Shown one piece after another: positions 17,329-25,112 of a stretch of 64,000 nt of DNA. The DNA lies in assembly GCA_017999835.1 (NCBI GenBank), contig JAGNLA010000008.1:1-64000 (forward strand). Reading direction: 5' to 3'. Numbering within the stretch: position 1 is the first letter of the stretch; each line of letters begins with the position of its first letter. This DNA is from Caldisericia bacterium (GTDB taxonomy: Bacteria > Caldisericota > Caldisericia > JAAYUI01). Below the pieces are notes generated by a model, which saw only the letters and a list, made by a program, of their open reading frames with translations, was not told where the DNA came from and made no database searches. Both the position numbers and the translations under genes were made by a program.

Positions 17329-17357
17329 TTGACAAGGTTAAATGAAAAAGTTAAAAT
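17329..17357 (+). promoter_or_regulatory. response-regulator promoter
   Basis: TTGACA (17329-17334), an exact 17-base spacer and TAAAAT (17352-17357). The predicted start near 17364 leaves a leader of about 17 bases holding AAGGAGG (17368-17374) before the ATG. It is one of the best sigma70-like promoters in the window. Confidence 0.75.
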
Positions 17358-17380
17358 AAGGTTTATTAAGGAGGTCAACT

Positions 17381-18112
17381 ATGAACAACCAGGTCTCTCC
17401 TAACAAGAAAAAGGTTCTCATTGTCGAGGACGAACACAAGATTCAGGAGACACTGTCATACAACCTTCGTTCGGAAGGTTACACCGTTTTCACAGCCCTG
17501 ACAGCCGAAGAAGGGCTCGAACAGGCCAGGAGAAGACAGCCGGATCTCATAGTGCTTGATCTCATGCTCCCAGGAAAAACAGGCATTGAGTTCTGCCGTG
17601 AGTTCAGACAGGAATACGACACGCCAATCCTCATCCTTTCGGCAAAAACAACCGAGATAGACAAAGTCGTTGGTCTTGAAATGGGCGCTGACGACTACAT
17701 GACAAAGCCATTCTCAGTCCGAGAATTCCTCACCCGTGTAAGGGTTCTCCTTCGCAGAACATCCAAGACAACAAAGGTTGTCGAGGAGCATCCTGTCGAA
17801 GAGATTCGCGTTGGCGACCTTATCATGAACTACTCCCAGAGGACATGCCTTGTTGCCGGAAAACCGGTCAACCTTGGCTACAAGGAATTCGAAATCCTGT
17901 GGTTCCTTGCCCGTTCACCCGACCGCGTGTTCACCCGTGAAAACATCATGGAACATGTCTGGGGCGTTGAAGCACCGCTTGACACCAAGACTGTAGACGT
18001 TCACATCAGGTGGATAAGGAAAAAGATCGAAGTCCATCCAGAGAACCCAAAATACATCGAAACCGTCAGGGGCGTTGGCTACAAGTTCAGCACACACAAA
18101 TCGGAAGAATAG
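17381..18112 (+). CDS. OmpR/PhoB-family response regulator (orphan)
   Basis: DNA-binding response regulator of 243 residues. The receiver (about 11-125) has the acidic pair in IVEDEHK, phospho-Asp60 in VLDLMLPGKTG, and the Lys in DDYMTKPFS. A C-terminal winged helix (about 140-240) shows LGYKEFEILWFLARSPDRVFTRE, HVWG and VDVHIRWIRKKIE, with ETVRGVGYKF at the end, as in PhoB/RegX3. No histidine kinase gene is adjacent, so it must be paired elsewhere or act as an orphan. It has its own consensus promoter and terminator, so it is a single-gene unit. Confidence 0.92.
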   Translation: MNNQVSPNKKKVLIVEDEHKIQETLSYNLRSEGYTVFTALTAEEGLEQARRRQPDLIVLDLMLPGKTGIEFCREFRQEYDTPILILSAKTTEIDKVVGLEMGADDYMTKPFSVREFLTRVRVLLRRTSKTTKVVEEHPVEEIRVGDLIMNYSQRTCLVAGKPVNLGYKEFEILWFLARSPDRVFTRENIMEHVWGVEAPLDTKTVDVHIRWIRKKIEVHPENPKYIETVRGVGYKFSTHKSEE

Positions 18113-18128
18113 GATAAATCGATATTTT

Positions 18129-18160
18129 AAAAGCCAGATTCGTTTGAATCTGGCTTTTTT
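18129..18160 (+). terminator. rho-independent terminator after response regulator
   Basis: A perfect 12-bp stem (AAAGCCAGATTC / GAATCTGGCTTT) with a GTTT loop, followed by a T run. It ends 6 bases before the ribosome site of the next gene. Confidence 0.9.
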
Positions 18161-18178
18161 GCTTTGGAGGTGATTTTC

Positions 18179-19342
18179 GTGAAATCGCTAAAAGATCAGT
18201 TTCCAGCAGCCTTGGGTGTCCACAACCTGGATGCTGCAGCAACAGGTTTGCTGCCAAAAGTGATTATAGAAGCAGTCAACAGTTACTGGGTCGAAAGCGG
18301 AGCCACAGCCGGACGGTCACCATACAGAAAATCAGCCATGGCAACAAAACTCGTCGAGGATGCCAGGAGAGAGATTGCCAACTGGTTCAATGTTTCTTTT
18401 GAAGAAATAGTTTTTACTCCAGGCGCAACCCACTCCCTCAACTGGATTGCAAAAGGTTTGGAATTGAATACTGGCGACAAGGTATTGGTCACCAGAGCAG
18501 ACCATCACGCGAACATCCTTCCCTGGATGGATTTGAAAGCAAAAGATGTCGAAATCATTTGGGTTGATTGCGACGACCAAGGCATTATAGACATCGACGA
18601 TTTCAGGCAAAAATGTAGAGGTGTCAAGGTTGCTGCATTCTCTGGGGCATCCAACGTTTCAGGAGCGATTCAACCGATAAAGGAATTGGCAAACATAGCC
18701 AGAGAATCCGGCGTAATCTCGGTCGTTGACGCCGCCCAGCTGGCTCCTCACCAACAAATAGATTTTCCATCGGTTGGTTGTGACTTCATGGCTGTTGCCG
18801 GTCACAAGATGATGGCTCCCAAAGGTCTGGGGTTGCTAATCGGCAGGAAGGGAGCTTTCTTAAAACTGAAACCGACAGTCGTTGGTGGCGGGGTGGTGGT
18901 CGACGTAACCGACGAAGGTTACCAGCTCATGCCAAAACCACTTGAATACGAATCCGGAACGCAATCCCTTGAAGGGATAATCGGTTTGGCAGAGTCGATT
19001 CGGTGGGTCAAAACGATAAACCATCAATCAGCAGAAAAACAACTGAAGGCTTTTGACAGCAAGCTTTGCGAGTTTTTGAAAAACAGAAATCTCAAAGTGC
19101 TCCATCCCCAAAATTCGACACCAACAGTGTCGGTATTATTGAAAGACAATGAACCGGCAATAGTTGCACAAAAACTTGACCAGCTGGCAAACAGCCAGGT
19201 TCGTTCTGGTTTCCTTTGTGCAATGCCATACCTGAAAAAGATAGGAGCTTCTAAAGGGGTGATGAGAATCTCTTTCGGACTGTGGAACGATGAGGATGAC
19301 CTTGCAGCTTTCATCGACAACTTTGATAAATCTCTCAAATAA
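18179..19342 (+). CDS. cysteine desulfurase, SufS/CsdA-like
   Basis: PLP enzyme that removes sulfur from Cys for Fe-S clusters or other thio-cofactors. 387 residues from GTG 18179, which has GGAGG eight bases upstream. Landmarks: NLDAAATGLLP, FTPGATHSLNWIAKG, ADHHANILPW, VDAAQLAPHQ, the PLP-lysine motif AVAGHKMMAPKGLGLLIG, YESGTQSLEGIIG, and the catalytic-Cys loop RSGFLCAMPYL (family RxGxHCAxP). No SufU, SufE or scaffold gene is adjacent, so the acceptor is unknown. The enzyme keeps the required lysine and cysteine. It shares a bidirectional terminator with the por operon. Confidence 0.88.
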   Translation: MKSLKDQFPAALGVHNLDAAATGLLPKVIIEAVNSYWVESGATAGRSPYRKSAMATKLVEDARREIANWFNVSFEEIVFTPGATHSLNWIAKGLELNTGDKVLVTRADHHANILPWMDLKAKDVEIIWVDCDDQGIIDIDDFRQKCRGVKVAAFSGASNVSGAIQPIKELANIARESGVISVVDAAQLAPHQQIDFPSVGCDFMAVAGHKMMAPKGLGLLIGRKGAFLKLKPTVVGGGVVVDVTDEGYQLMPKPLEYESGTQSLEGIIGLAESIRWVKTINHQSAEKQLKAFDSKLCEFLKNRNLKVLHPQNSTPTVSVLLKDNEPAIVAQKLDQLANSQVRSGFLCAMPYLKKIGASKGVMRISFGLWNDEDDLAAFIDNFDKSLK

Positions 19343-19372
19343 AAAACACCCCAGAAAAATCTGGGGTGTTTT
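19343..19372. terminator. bidirectional terminator (desulfurase / porB)
   Basis: A perfect 13-bp stem AAAACACCCCAGA / TCTGGGGTGTTTT with an AAAA loop. The A-rich left arm and T-rich right arm make it work in both directions, between the convergent desulfurase gene and the por operon. Confidence 0.9.
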
Positions 19373-19394
19373 GATATTGTTTGTTGCTAGGCTA

Positions 19395-20303
19395 TCATTC
19401 AAGTCCAAACTTTTTGATGTTTGCGTCTGCAATGGCCTGAATCTTTTCCATGACTTCCTTGCCTTCAGTCATCTTGAACAGATGCTTGAAGCGGCTCTGC
19501 GCCTTGAGATAGTCAGTCACTGGAACTTTTTTGATTTTGCCAACTTTTACGAGCTCGCCGTTTTCATATTCCACGATTGGGAAAAGACCTGTGTTTACGG
19601 CAAGTTTTGCAACATCAACTGTTGTTGCTGAGTCAATGCCCCAACCAAGTGGACAGACAGCCTGAGCGTGAATGTATGATGGACCATTGGTTTCAACGGC
19701 TTTTTTTATCTTGCGCTCAAGATCCTTGAAATTTACAACTGACACTGAAGCGACATATTTGACCCTGTGTGCGTTTGCAATGGCGATCATGTCCTTCTTG
19801 TCTGTGTGGTTGCCCCATGAGGCGTCGCCAAACGGAGATGTTGTTGTGCTGCCACCAAACGGTGTCAGCGATGAACGCTGAATACCTGTGTTCATGTAGG
19901 CTTCGTTGTCAAGGCAGATGTACATGATGTTGTGTCCGCGTTCCCACATGCCTGAAATGACGCCCATGCCAATATCTGCTGTTGCTCCATCACCGCCAAT
20001 TGCCACAACTTTCACGCCTGTTTTGCCACGAGCTTTGAGGGCTGCTTCGATACCTGAGGCCACTCCAGCGTTGTTTTCAAACAGCGAATGAACCCATGGA
20101 ACTTCCCATGCCGACTGTGGATACTTTGAGGTGAAAATTTCCGAGCAGCCTGTGGCGTTTGCCACAACACAATTTGGTCCGATGGCATCCATGATAAGCT
20201 TCATCACGAGAGCTTCGCCACAACCGGCACATGCCGTATGACCACAAGCCAGGAGATGCTTTATTCCAAGTTCTTGTCTAAGTTCGTCAGCTCTGTTTGC
20301 CAT
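19395..20303 (-). CDS. porB: pyruvate:ferredoxin oxidoreductase beta subunit
   Basis: TPP-binding subunit of PFOR (302 residues), which oxidises pyruvate to acetyl-CoA and CO2 and reduces ferredoxin. The N-terminal CAGCGEAL has two of the cysteines that bind the proximal [4Fe-4S] cluster; CSEIF and the later CPLGWGID fit the others. GGDGATADIGMG followed by NEAYMNTGIQRS is the TPP/Mg motif. It ends the porCDAB operon, one base after porA, with GGAGGA as ribosome site. The pyruvate assignment rests on the TGIQRSSLTPFG-type sequence and four-subunit order; a 2-oxoisovalerate or other 2-oxoacid enzyme is less likely. Confidence 0.9.
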   Translation of the reverse strand: MANRADELRQELGIKHLLACGHTACAGCGEALVMKLIMDAIGPNCVVANATGCSEIFTSKYPQSAWEVPWVHSLFENNAGVASGIEAALKARGKTGVKVVAIGGDGATADIGMGVISGMWERGHNIMYICLDNEAYMNTGIQRSSLTPFGGSTTTSPFGDASWGNHTDKKDMIAIANAHRVKYVASVSVVNFKDLERKIKKAVETNGPSYIHAQAVCPLGWGIDSATTVDVAKLAVNTGLFPIVEYENGELVKVGKIKKVPVTDYLKAQSRFKHLFKMTEGKEVMEKIQAIADANIKKFGLE

Positions 20304-20304
20304 A

Positions 20305-21477
20305 TCAGTCCTCCACCAATTCTTTTTTGAGGCCTATCCACTCTGAGCGATGCGTACCCGGATTTGGGTTTGCAATGACGGTGTGGAACTGGCTTTCGAT
20401 GATGTCTCTTCCACCAAGACCGTAGATGTAGCTGTCTACCGGTGGTTTGTTTGGAAGGTTGTAAAGGGCTGCCCTGATTTCGGATCCTAAAATTTCGCCG
20501 ACACCAGCTGACATCGCCTTGTCGAATACGATAACCTGTTTTTTGTTGCCGAGAGCTGCCTTAACGGTTTCCTCTGGGAACGGTCTGAAGGTCTTGATCT
20601 TGAGGAGACCGGTTTTCTTACCCATGTCTCTTTGCTGGTCAACAACCTCTTCAAGCAGACCGGTTGTTGAACCCATTGCAACGAGCACAACTTCAGCATC
20701 ATCGAGTTTGTATCCCTGAACAAGTCCGCCGGCTTTTCTACCAAATGCCTTTTCAAAATCCTTGCTGACCTGCTCGATTATCGGCAGTGAGTCAACATTG
20801 GCTTTGTGCATGAGATATCTTGCTTCCATGTGATGCGATGGCTCTGTAAAGCAGCCAAGGGACATCGGTGCTGACGGATCGAGCATCTGGAACGGTTTGT
20901 ACGGTGGGAGGAACTTGTCAACTTCTTCCTGAGTCGGGACATCGACTGTTTCAAACGTGTGAGTGATGAGGAAACCGTCAACGTTGACCATGTACGGAAG
21001 CTGGACTCTTTCATCCTGGGCTATCTTCATGCCGATGATGTGAAGGTCAAGAGCTTCCTGGGCGTCTTCGGCAAAACCGAGGATGAAACCAGAGTCTCTC
21101 ATGGCCATGACATCCTGCTGATCAGACCAGATTGAAAGCGGTGCTGAGAGTGAACGATTTGCACAGCACATAAGGAGCGGGAGTCTCATGCCAGCGCAGT
21201 TGAAAAGCACTTCGCTCATGAGAATCAAGCCCTGGGATGTTGTAGCTGTGTAAGCCCTTACTCCACCAGCAAGTGCGCCAAGGACAACTGAGGCTGCGCC
21301 AAACTCTGATTCGGTGTTGATAAACTGTGTCTTGAGCTGACCATCTGCAACAATCTGGGCAAGGTCTTCAACGATGTGAGTCTGTGGCGTGATCGGATAT
21401 GCTGAGATGACATCTGGTCTTGTCAGGCTTGCACCAAGGGCAATTGCCATTGATCCTTCGATGAATTGTTTAGCCAT
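20305..21477 (-). CDS. porA: pyruvate:ferredoxin oxidoreductase alpha subunit
   Basis: The 390-residue alpha subunit of PFOR. The N-terminal pyrimidine-binding domain has AYPITPQTHIVEDLA and FINTESEFGAASVVLGA, with RAYTATTSQGLILMSE. The C-terminal domains include the VVLVAMGSTTG segment. A longer frame exists, but ATG 21475-21477 has GGAGGTGAGAT in front, matches the family N-terminus and shares one base with the porD stop. Second-last gene of the operon. Confidence 0.92.
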   Translation of the reverse strand: MAKQFIEGSMAIALGASLTRPDVISAYPITPQTHIVEDLAQIVADGQLKTQFINTESEFGAASVVLGALAGGVRAYTATTSQGLILMSEVLFNCAGMRLPLLMCCANRSLSAPLSIWSDQQDVMAMRDSGFILGFAEDAQEALDLHIIGMKIAQDERVQLPYMVNVDGFLITHTFETVDVPTQEEVDKFLPPYKPFQMLDPSAPMSLGCFTEPSHHMEARYLMHKANVDSLPIIEQVSKDFEKAFGRKAGGLVQGYKLDDAEVVLVAMGSTTGLLEEVVDQQRDMGKKTGLLKIKTFRPFPEETVKAALGNKKQVIVFDKAMSAGVGEILGSEIRAALYNLPNKPPVDSYIYGLGGRDIIESQFHTVIANPNPGTHRSEWIGLKKELVED

Positions 21478-21737
21478 TATCTCACCTCCAGAACCATCTC
21501 GATGCACTTGACCGGGCAGACATTAACACAAATGCCGCAACCCTTGCAATAGTCGAGGTCTGGGTGGAATTTGTTCTTAAGGTCGCCATAGATGCAACCT
21601 TCTGGGCAATAGGTTGCGCATGTGCCACAACCGATGCACTTGTCAAGATTGAATTTTGGGAAGTAGTTTCTCCAAGAACCTGTCTTGTTTGTTCTTGATG
21701 TTCCCGGGGCTACATTAATACCTGGTTTAAGTTTCAT
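21477..21737 (-). CDS. porD: pyruvate:ferredoxin oxidoreductase delta subunit (ferredoxin-like)
   Basis: An 86-residue protein with two [4Fe-4S] motifs, CIGCGTCATYCPEGC and CKGCGICVNVCPVKC. It passes electrons from the PFOR core to external ferredoxin. The N-terminal extension with GSWRNYFPKF is typical of the delta subunit rather than of free ferredoxin. It starts inside the porC stop (ATGA overlap) and its TAA shares one base with the porA ATG. Confidence 0.92.
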   Translation of the reverse strand: MKLKPGINVAPGTSRTNKTGSWRNYFPKFNLDKCIGCGTCATYCPEGCIYGDLKNKFHPDLDYCKGCGICVNVCPVKCIEMVLEVR

Positions 21738-22279
21738 CTTGCCCCCTTTGCTGCTTCATAGGCTCTTCTGCAAGCCTTTGCATTCTTGTTACCGATTTCA
21801 CCAGAGAATTTGTGGTGAACAGCCTTCTCAACCGATTCGATTGAGATAAGTCCTGTGGCGCCTGCAAATGCTCCAATCATTACTGTGTTTGGAATCGGTC
21901 TGCCGATTTCTTCAAGGGCAATCTCTACAGCAGGAACTGTGATGATTTTTGCCTTTGTGTTCAAACCAAGCTCTTCTGGCTTCTTTGCCGAGGCAACGAT
22001 AACCAGTCCATCTTCCTTGAGTCCAAAGAGACAATCAACAACGCCAATGAGCGTTGGATCCTGGATGATAACAAAGTCCGGGTTCACTATCTGTGCGCGA
22101 GTTCTGATTCTAGCATCACTGATTCTAGCAAAAGCTTGGACCGGTGCTCCTTTTCTCTCTGAACCAAAGCTTGGAAACGCTTGCGAGGATTTGCCATCGA
22201 TGAACGCCGCGTGAGCCAAAATTTCTGACGCGGTTACGGCACCCTGGCCTCCTCTTCCGTGCAATCTGATTTCTTTCAT
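21734..22279 (-). CDS. porC: pyruvate:ferredoxin oxidoreductase gamma subunit
   Basis: A 181-residue gamma subunit, first gene of the por operon. The signature EIRLHGRGGQGAVTASEILA is at the N-terminus, followed by QAFPSFGSERKGAPVQAFARIS, both hallmark gamma-subunit stretches. A C-terminal PNTVMIGAFAGATGLIS segment follows. The ATG has AGAAGGTGGTG upstream, so this operon, unlike several others here, has a real leader of about 30 bases. Confidence 0.92.
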   Translation of the reverse strand: MKEIRLHGRGGQGAVTASEILAHAAFIDGKSSQAFPSFGSERKGAPVQAFARISDARIRTRAQIVNPDFVIIQDPTLIGVVDCLFGLKEDGLVIVASAKKPEELGLNTKAKIITVPAVEIALEEIGRPIPNTVMIGAFAGATGLISIESVEKAVHHKFSGEIGNKNAKACRRAYEAAKGAR

Positions 22280-22317
22280 ACACCACCTTCTATTAGTGTC
22301 TTAAAACCAAACATGAA

Positions 22318-22344
22318 ATTATACTTGAAATTGGTGTTTGTCAA
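22318..22344 (-). promoter_or_regulatory. por operon promoter
   Basis: Minus strand: TTGACA (22339-22344), a somewhat short 15-base spacer and a perfect TATAAT (22318-22323). It leaves a leader of about 30 bases with an SD before porC. The rest of the 203-base gap up to sir2 holds only the sir2 promoter. Confidence 0.55.
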
Positions 22345-22447
22345 AGGGAAAAGTATAAATTGCATTAAAGGATTATATAAAACGGTCATGTAACCTTTTG
22401 CTTGTCGTTGACTTTGCCTTGTCCAAGCACTATCTAATCATAATGTG

Positions 22448-22476
22448 CTGTTGTCCAGGATAAATATTGTTATAAT
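22448..22476 (+). promoter_or_regulatory. leaderless sir2 promoter (extended -10)
   Basis: A TGTTATAAT extended -10 (TATAAT at 22471-22476) lies 6 bases before the GTG start at 22483. The -35 is weak (CTGTTG 22448-22453 with 17-base spacing, or TTGTCC at 22451-22456 with 14). The extended -10 would compensate. No ribosome site is present. Confidence 0.6.
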
Positions 22477-22482
22477 TTTTTT

Positions 22483-23214
22483 GTGATACGGTCAATTGAA
22501 GATGCCGCAAGGGTGTTATCCCAGGCTAAAAAGGTCGCTGTTTTAACAGGCGCAGGGGTGAGTCAGGAATCTGGCATTGAAACATTTCGCGATGAAAACG
22601 GTGTGTGGTCAAAGCTTGATCCAATGATCTGGGCTACTGTTGAGGGGTTTCTGTCCCAGCCAGAGAACGTATGGGATTGGTACGAACAACGTCGGCTGAC
22701 TATTAGAAACAGCAAGCCAAACGCTGGCCATCTGGCTCTTTCCAAAATGGAAAGCATTTTTGAATCATTGGCTGTTGCCACGCAAAACATTGACGGGTAT
22801 CATCAGAGTGCAGGCTCAGGTGTCGTGCGTGAACTCCACGGAAACATTTTTAAAAACAAGTGTCTGGCTGAAGATATTTGCAAAAACGTTTTTGATTCGT
22901 CAGTCACACCTCCCAAGTGTCTGGAGTGTGGGTCGTTTATAAGACCTGATGTTGTGTGGTTTGGAGAAATGCTGCCAGAGAAAGAATGGAGTCTGGCGCG
23001 AGACGACGTGCAAGAATGCGATGTTTACATGGTTATTGGCACATCAGGCATGGTCTGGCCGGCAGCAGGCTTGCCAACAATTGCCAAAAGAAAAGGTGCA
23101 AAAATAATTATCATCAACACAACCGAGTCCGAAATTGACCAACGAGCCGATGTGCTCATCCGTGGCAAGTCGGGCGAGGTTCTGCCTCAAATTCTCAAAC
23201 TTTTGGAAAAATAA
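22483..23214 (+). CDS. sirtuin NAD-dependent protein deacylase
   Basis: Class III (Sir2/CobB-type) NAD-dependent deacylase of 243 residues. The NAD loop is LTGAGVSQESGIETFRD, with TQNIDGYHQSAGS and the catalytic His in ELHGN. A small zinc module has CLAEDIC and CLEC (the first pair is widely spaced, CX5C). Then come RPDVVWFGEMLP and GTSGMVWPAAGLP. GTG is the first base pair of the predicted transcript. It heads a unit with a NYN nuclease and an Mrr-like endonuclease. Sequence supports a housekeeping deacylase rather than the larger SIR2 proteins of phage defence. Confidence 0.9.
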   Translation: MIRSIEDAARVLSQAKKVAVLTGAGVSQESGIETFRDENGVWSKLDPMIWATVEGFLSQPENVWDWYEQRRLTIRNSKPNAGHLALSKMESIFESLAVATQNIDGYHQSAGSGVVRELHGNIFKNKCLAEDICKNVFDSSVTPPKCLECGSFIRPDVVWFGEMLPEKEWSLARDDVQECDVYMVIGTSGMVWPAAGLPTIAKRKGAKIIIINTTESEIDQRADVLIRGKSGEVLPQILKLLEK

Positions 23215-23232
23215 AAATTTTAAGGAGAAAAA

Positions 23233-24048
23233 ATGGATTCACTACCAGGAGTGGCAATACTTATCGATTTTGAAAACATTTGGTTCAGCTACAAAAACAA
23301 CTACGGTCATGACCTCGACCTGAAAATGTTCTTCCCAAACCTGCGCGACATGGCCAGAAACAAGCACAAAATATTGACCGCCATCGCCTTTGCAGACTGG
23401 CTCGAGTTCACAGAGCTCATGCCCAAGGTTCAGAGCCTTGGCTTTGAAATCCGCTACGCGCCAAAGCGCCTCAAGTACGGCACAGAGGTTCGAAAGGAAA
23501 ACATCACCGACATAGCCATGAGCCTTGAGGGTTTGACAATTGCACTCACACTGCCAGACGTTGAGAGGTTTATTCTTCTCTCAGGCGACAACGATTTTTC
23601 CGAGCTTGTCCACAGACTTCTGAGACTTGGCAAGGACGTCATTCTTGTCGGACTCGAATCGTCAACCGGTTCGGAACTGATCTCGGCTGCTACTGAGTTC
23701 ATTCCTCTTGAGCGAGTGCTCGGATACATCCCTGGCGACGAGGAAGATGCCGAAGCGCCAATCAGGGCATTTGTTCAGTTGATGAACCGATGGGAAGACA
23801 GCTCCATGAGCTACATCGGATTGTCTCATGTTGCCAAAGAATTGCTTCCTGATTCAATCGTTGGGGACGACTACAAAGACAGGTTCAATTTTATAAACAT
23901 GCTCATTGAGAAAGGTCTTCTGCTCAAATACGAAGTCGACACGCCATCGAAAATGAACCGAAAAGCCATCGGCATCAAACTCAACCGCAAGCACCCGTTA
24001 GTCCGGAAAACCTTGAAGGACGTCCAGGATCTAGATTTGATAGAGTAG
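23233..24048 (+). CDS. NYN-domain (LabA/DUF88-like) RNase with C-terminal winged helix
   Basis: 271 residues. The N-terminal NYN/PIN-like domain has acidic metal ligands: Asp12 in ILIDFENIW, a central RKENITDIAMSLEG and LLSGDNDFSELVHRL. The last conserved strand, DVILVGLESS, is followed by a linker and a winged-helix or OST-HTH/LOTUS-like region (about 175-260), likely for RNA binding. Such proteins are predicted RNases; the target is unknown. The start ATG has AAGGAGA and lies 18 bases after sir2. The coding style matches the chromosome, so it does not look recently imported. Confidence 0.82.
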   Translation: MDSLPGVAILIDFENIWFSYKNNYGHDLDLKMFFPNLRDMARNKHKILTAIAFADWLEFTELMPKVQSLGFEIRYAPKRLKYGTEVRKENITDIAMSLEGLTIALTLPDVERFILLSGDNDFSELVHRLLRLGKDVILVGLESSTGSELISAATEFIPLERVLGYIPGDEEDAEAPIRAFVQLMNRWEDSSMSYIGLSHVAKELLPDSIVGDDYKDRFNFINMLIEKGLLLKYEVDTPSKMNRKAIGIKLNRKHPLVRKTLKDVQDLDLIE

Positions 24049-24067
24049 GAACAACTGGGGAGGAAAG

Positions 24068-25000
24068 ATGGCATTACCAAAATTTGATGAATTCATTCTA
24101 CCAATACTTAAAATCATGGTAGACAAAAAACCAAGAACCAGTTCTGAAATAAGCGAACTCGTTGCTTCGTCATTGAATCTTAGTGAAGAAGATAAATCTG
24201 TAATGGTTGAGAGTGGGAGAGAAGAAGCATATATAAGTAGAGCCCATTGGTCAGTGTATTATCTTTATCGAGCGGGCTTGCTAAACAAAATTAGAAAAAG
24301 CACTTGGGAAATAACTGATTTGGGTTTAAACATTGTAAAGTCAAATCCTGCAAAAATTAACAGCAGATTTCTAATGCAATTTGAATCATTCAAAAAATAC
24401 GCAACAACAAGAAAAGACGAAGCTGATACTGATGCAGATGCAGTTCAAAAAACGTTTACCTCAATCGACTCAGAGCTATCTCCAACCGAAGTAATCGATA
24501 AAGCTTATGCTAAATTGAATAAAACACTCGCAACAGATCTACTCGATGAGTTGCTAAAAACCTCTCCAAGTTTTTTTGAAAAACTTGTAGTAGATTTGCT
24601 TTTGGGCATAGGATATGGCGGATCTGGCAAAGACGCTGGTAAAGTCGTTGGAAAATCCGGTGATGGCGGAATTGATGGCATTATCGACCAAGATAAACTC
24701 GGGCTTGATAAAATCTATATCCAGGCCAAAAGATGGCAGGGAAACGTTGGAAGTAAGGAACTAAACGGCTTTGTAGGCAGCCTGGTTGGCTTTCATGCAG
24801 ACAAAGGGGTTTTCATCACAACGTCTGATTTTACCAAGGATGCATACGATTATGTCTCAAAAGCAGGCAAAAACATCATCCTTATAAACGGTCAAAAGCT
24901 TGTCGAACTGATGATCGAGCACAACATCGGTGTAAGCGAACATGAAAGGTTTGTAATCAAAAAAATTGACCACGACTATTTTTCTGACGAAGATATCTGA
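24068..25000 (+). CDS. Mrr-family restriction endonuclease-like protein
   Basis: 310 residues. The N-terminal Mrr_N winged helix (about 1-95, with RAHWSVYYLYRAGLLNKIRKSTWEIT) is fused to an Mrr_cat nuclease fold. Catalytic residues are visible: Asp203 in GDGGIDGII and Gln219-Ala-Lys221 in YIQAKRW, the D-(x)n-QAK pattern of Mrr. Mrr enzymes usually cut modified DNA. A good site, GGGGAGGAAAG, precedes ATG. Codon use is more AT-rich than in the preceding gene, which hints at horizontal acquisition. There is no methyltransferase next to it, fitting a modification-dependent enzyme. Confidence 0.87.
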   Translation: MALPKFDEFILPILKIMVDKKPRTSSEISELVASSLNLSEEDKSVMVESGREEAYISRAHWSVYYLYRAGLLNKIRKSTWEITDLGLNIVKSNPAKINSRFLMQFESFKKYATTRKDEADTDADAVQKTFTSIDSELSPTEVIDKAYAKLNKTLATDLLDELLKTSPSFFEKLVVDLLLGIGYGGSGKDAGKVVGKSGDGGIDGIIDQDKLGLDKIYIQAKRWQGNVGSKELNGFVGSLVGFHADKGVFITTSDFTKDAYDYVSKAGKNIILINGQKLVELMIEHNIGVSEHERFVIKKIDHDYFSDEDI

Positions 25001-25031
25001 GAGAGTTTTTTCATTCAACTGCTAATCGCAG

Positions 25032-25055
25032 AAAGATGGTCGCGGTATCTTTTTT
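25032..25055 (+). terminator. weak terminator-like hairpin after mrr gene
   Basis: A short stem AAAGAT / ATCTTT around a 9-base loop, followed by more T residues. It lies between convergent genes (mrr and the MMPL partner). The stem is only 6 bp, so it is tentative. The rest of the 112-base gap shows nothing. Confidence 0.35.
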
Positions 25056-25112
25056 AAATTGTATTCAATGCTCTCGCAAATTAAATTGAAAATAACTCAA
25101 ACTATCCAAAAC

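Noticed and set aside
22483-23214. Sir2 as a defence-type NADase (ThsA/DSR-like)
   Set aside because: It is short, carries a zinc module and all CobB-type motifs, so a housekeeping deacylase is more likely.
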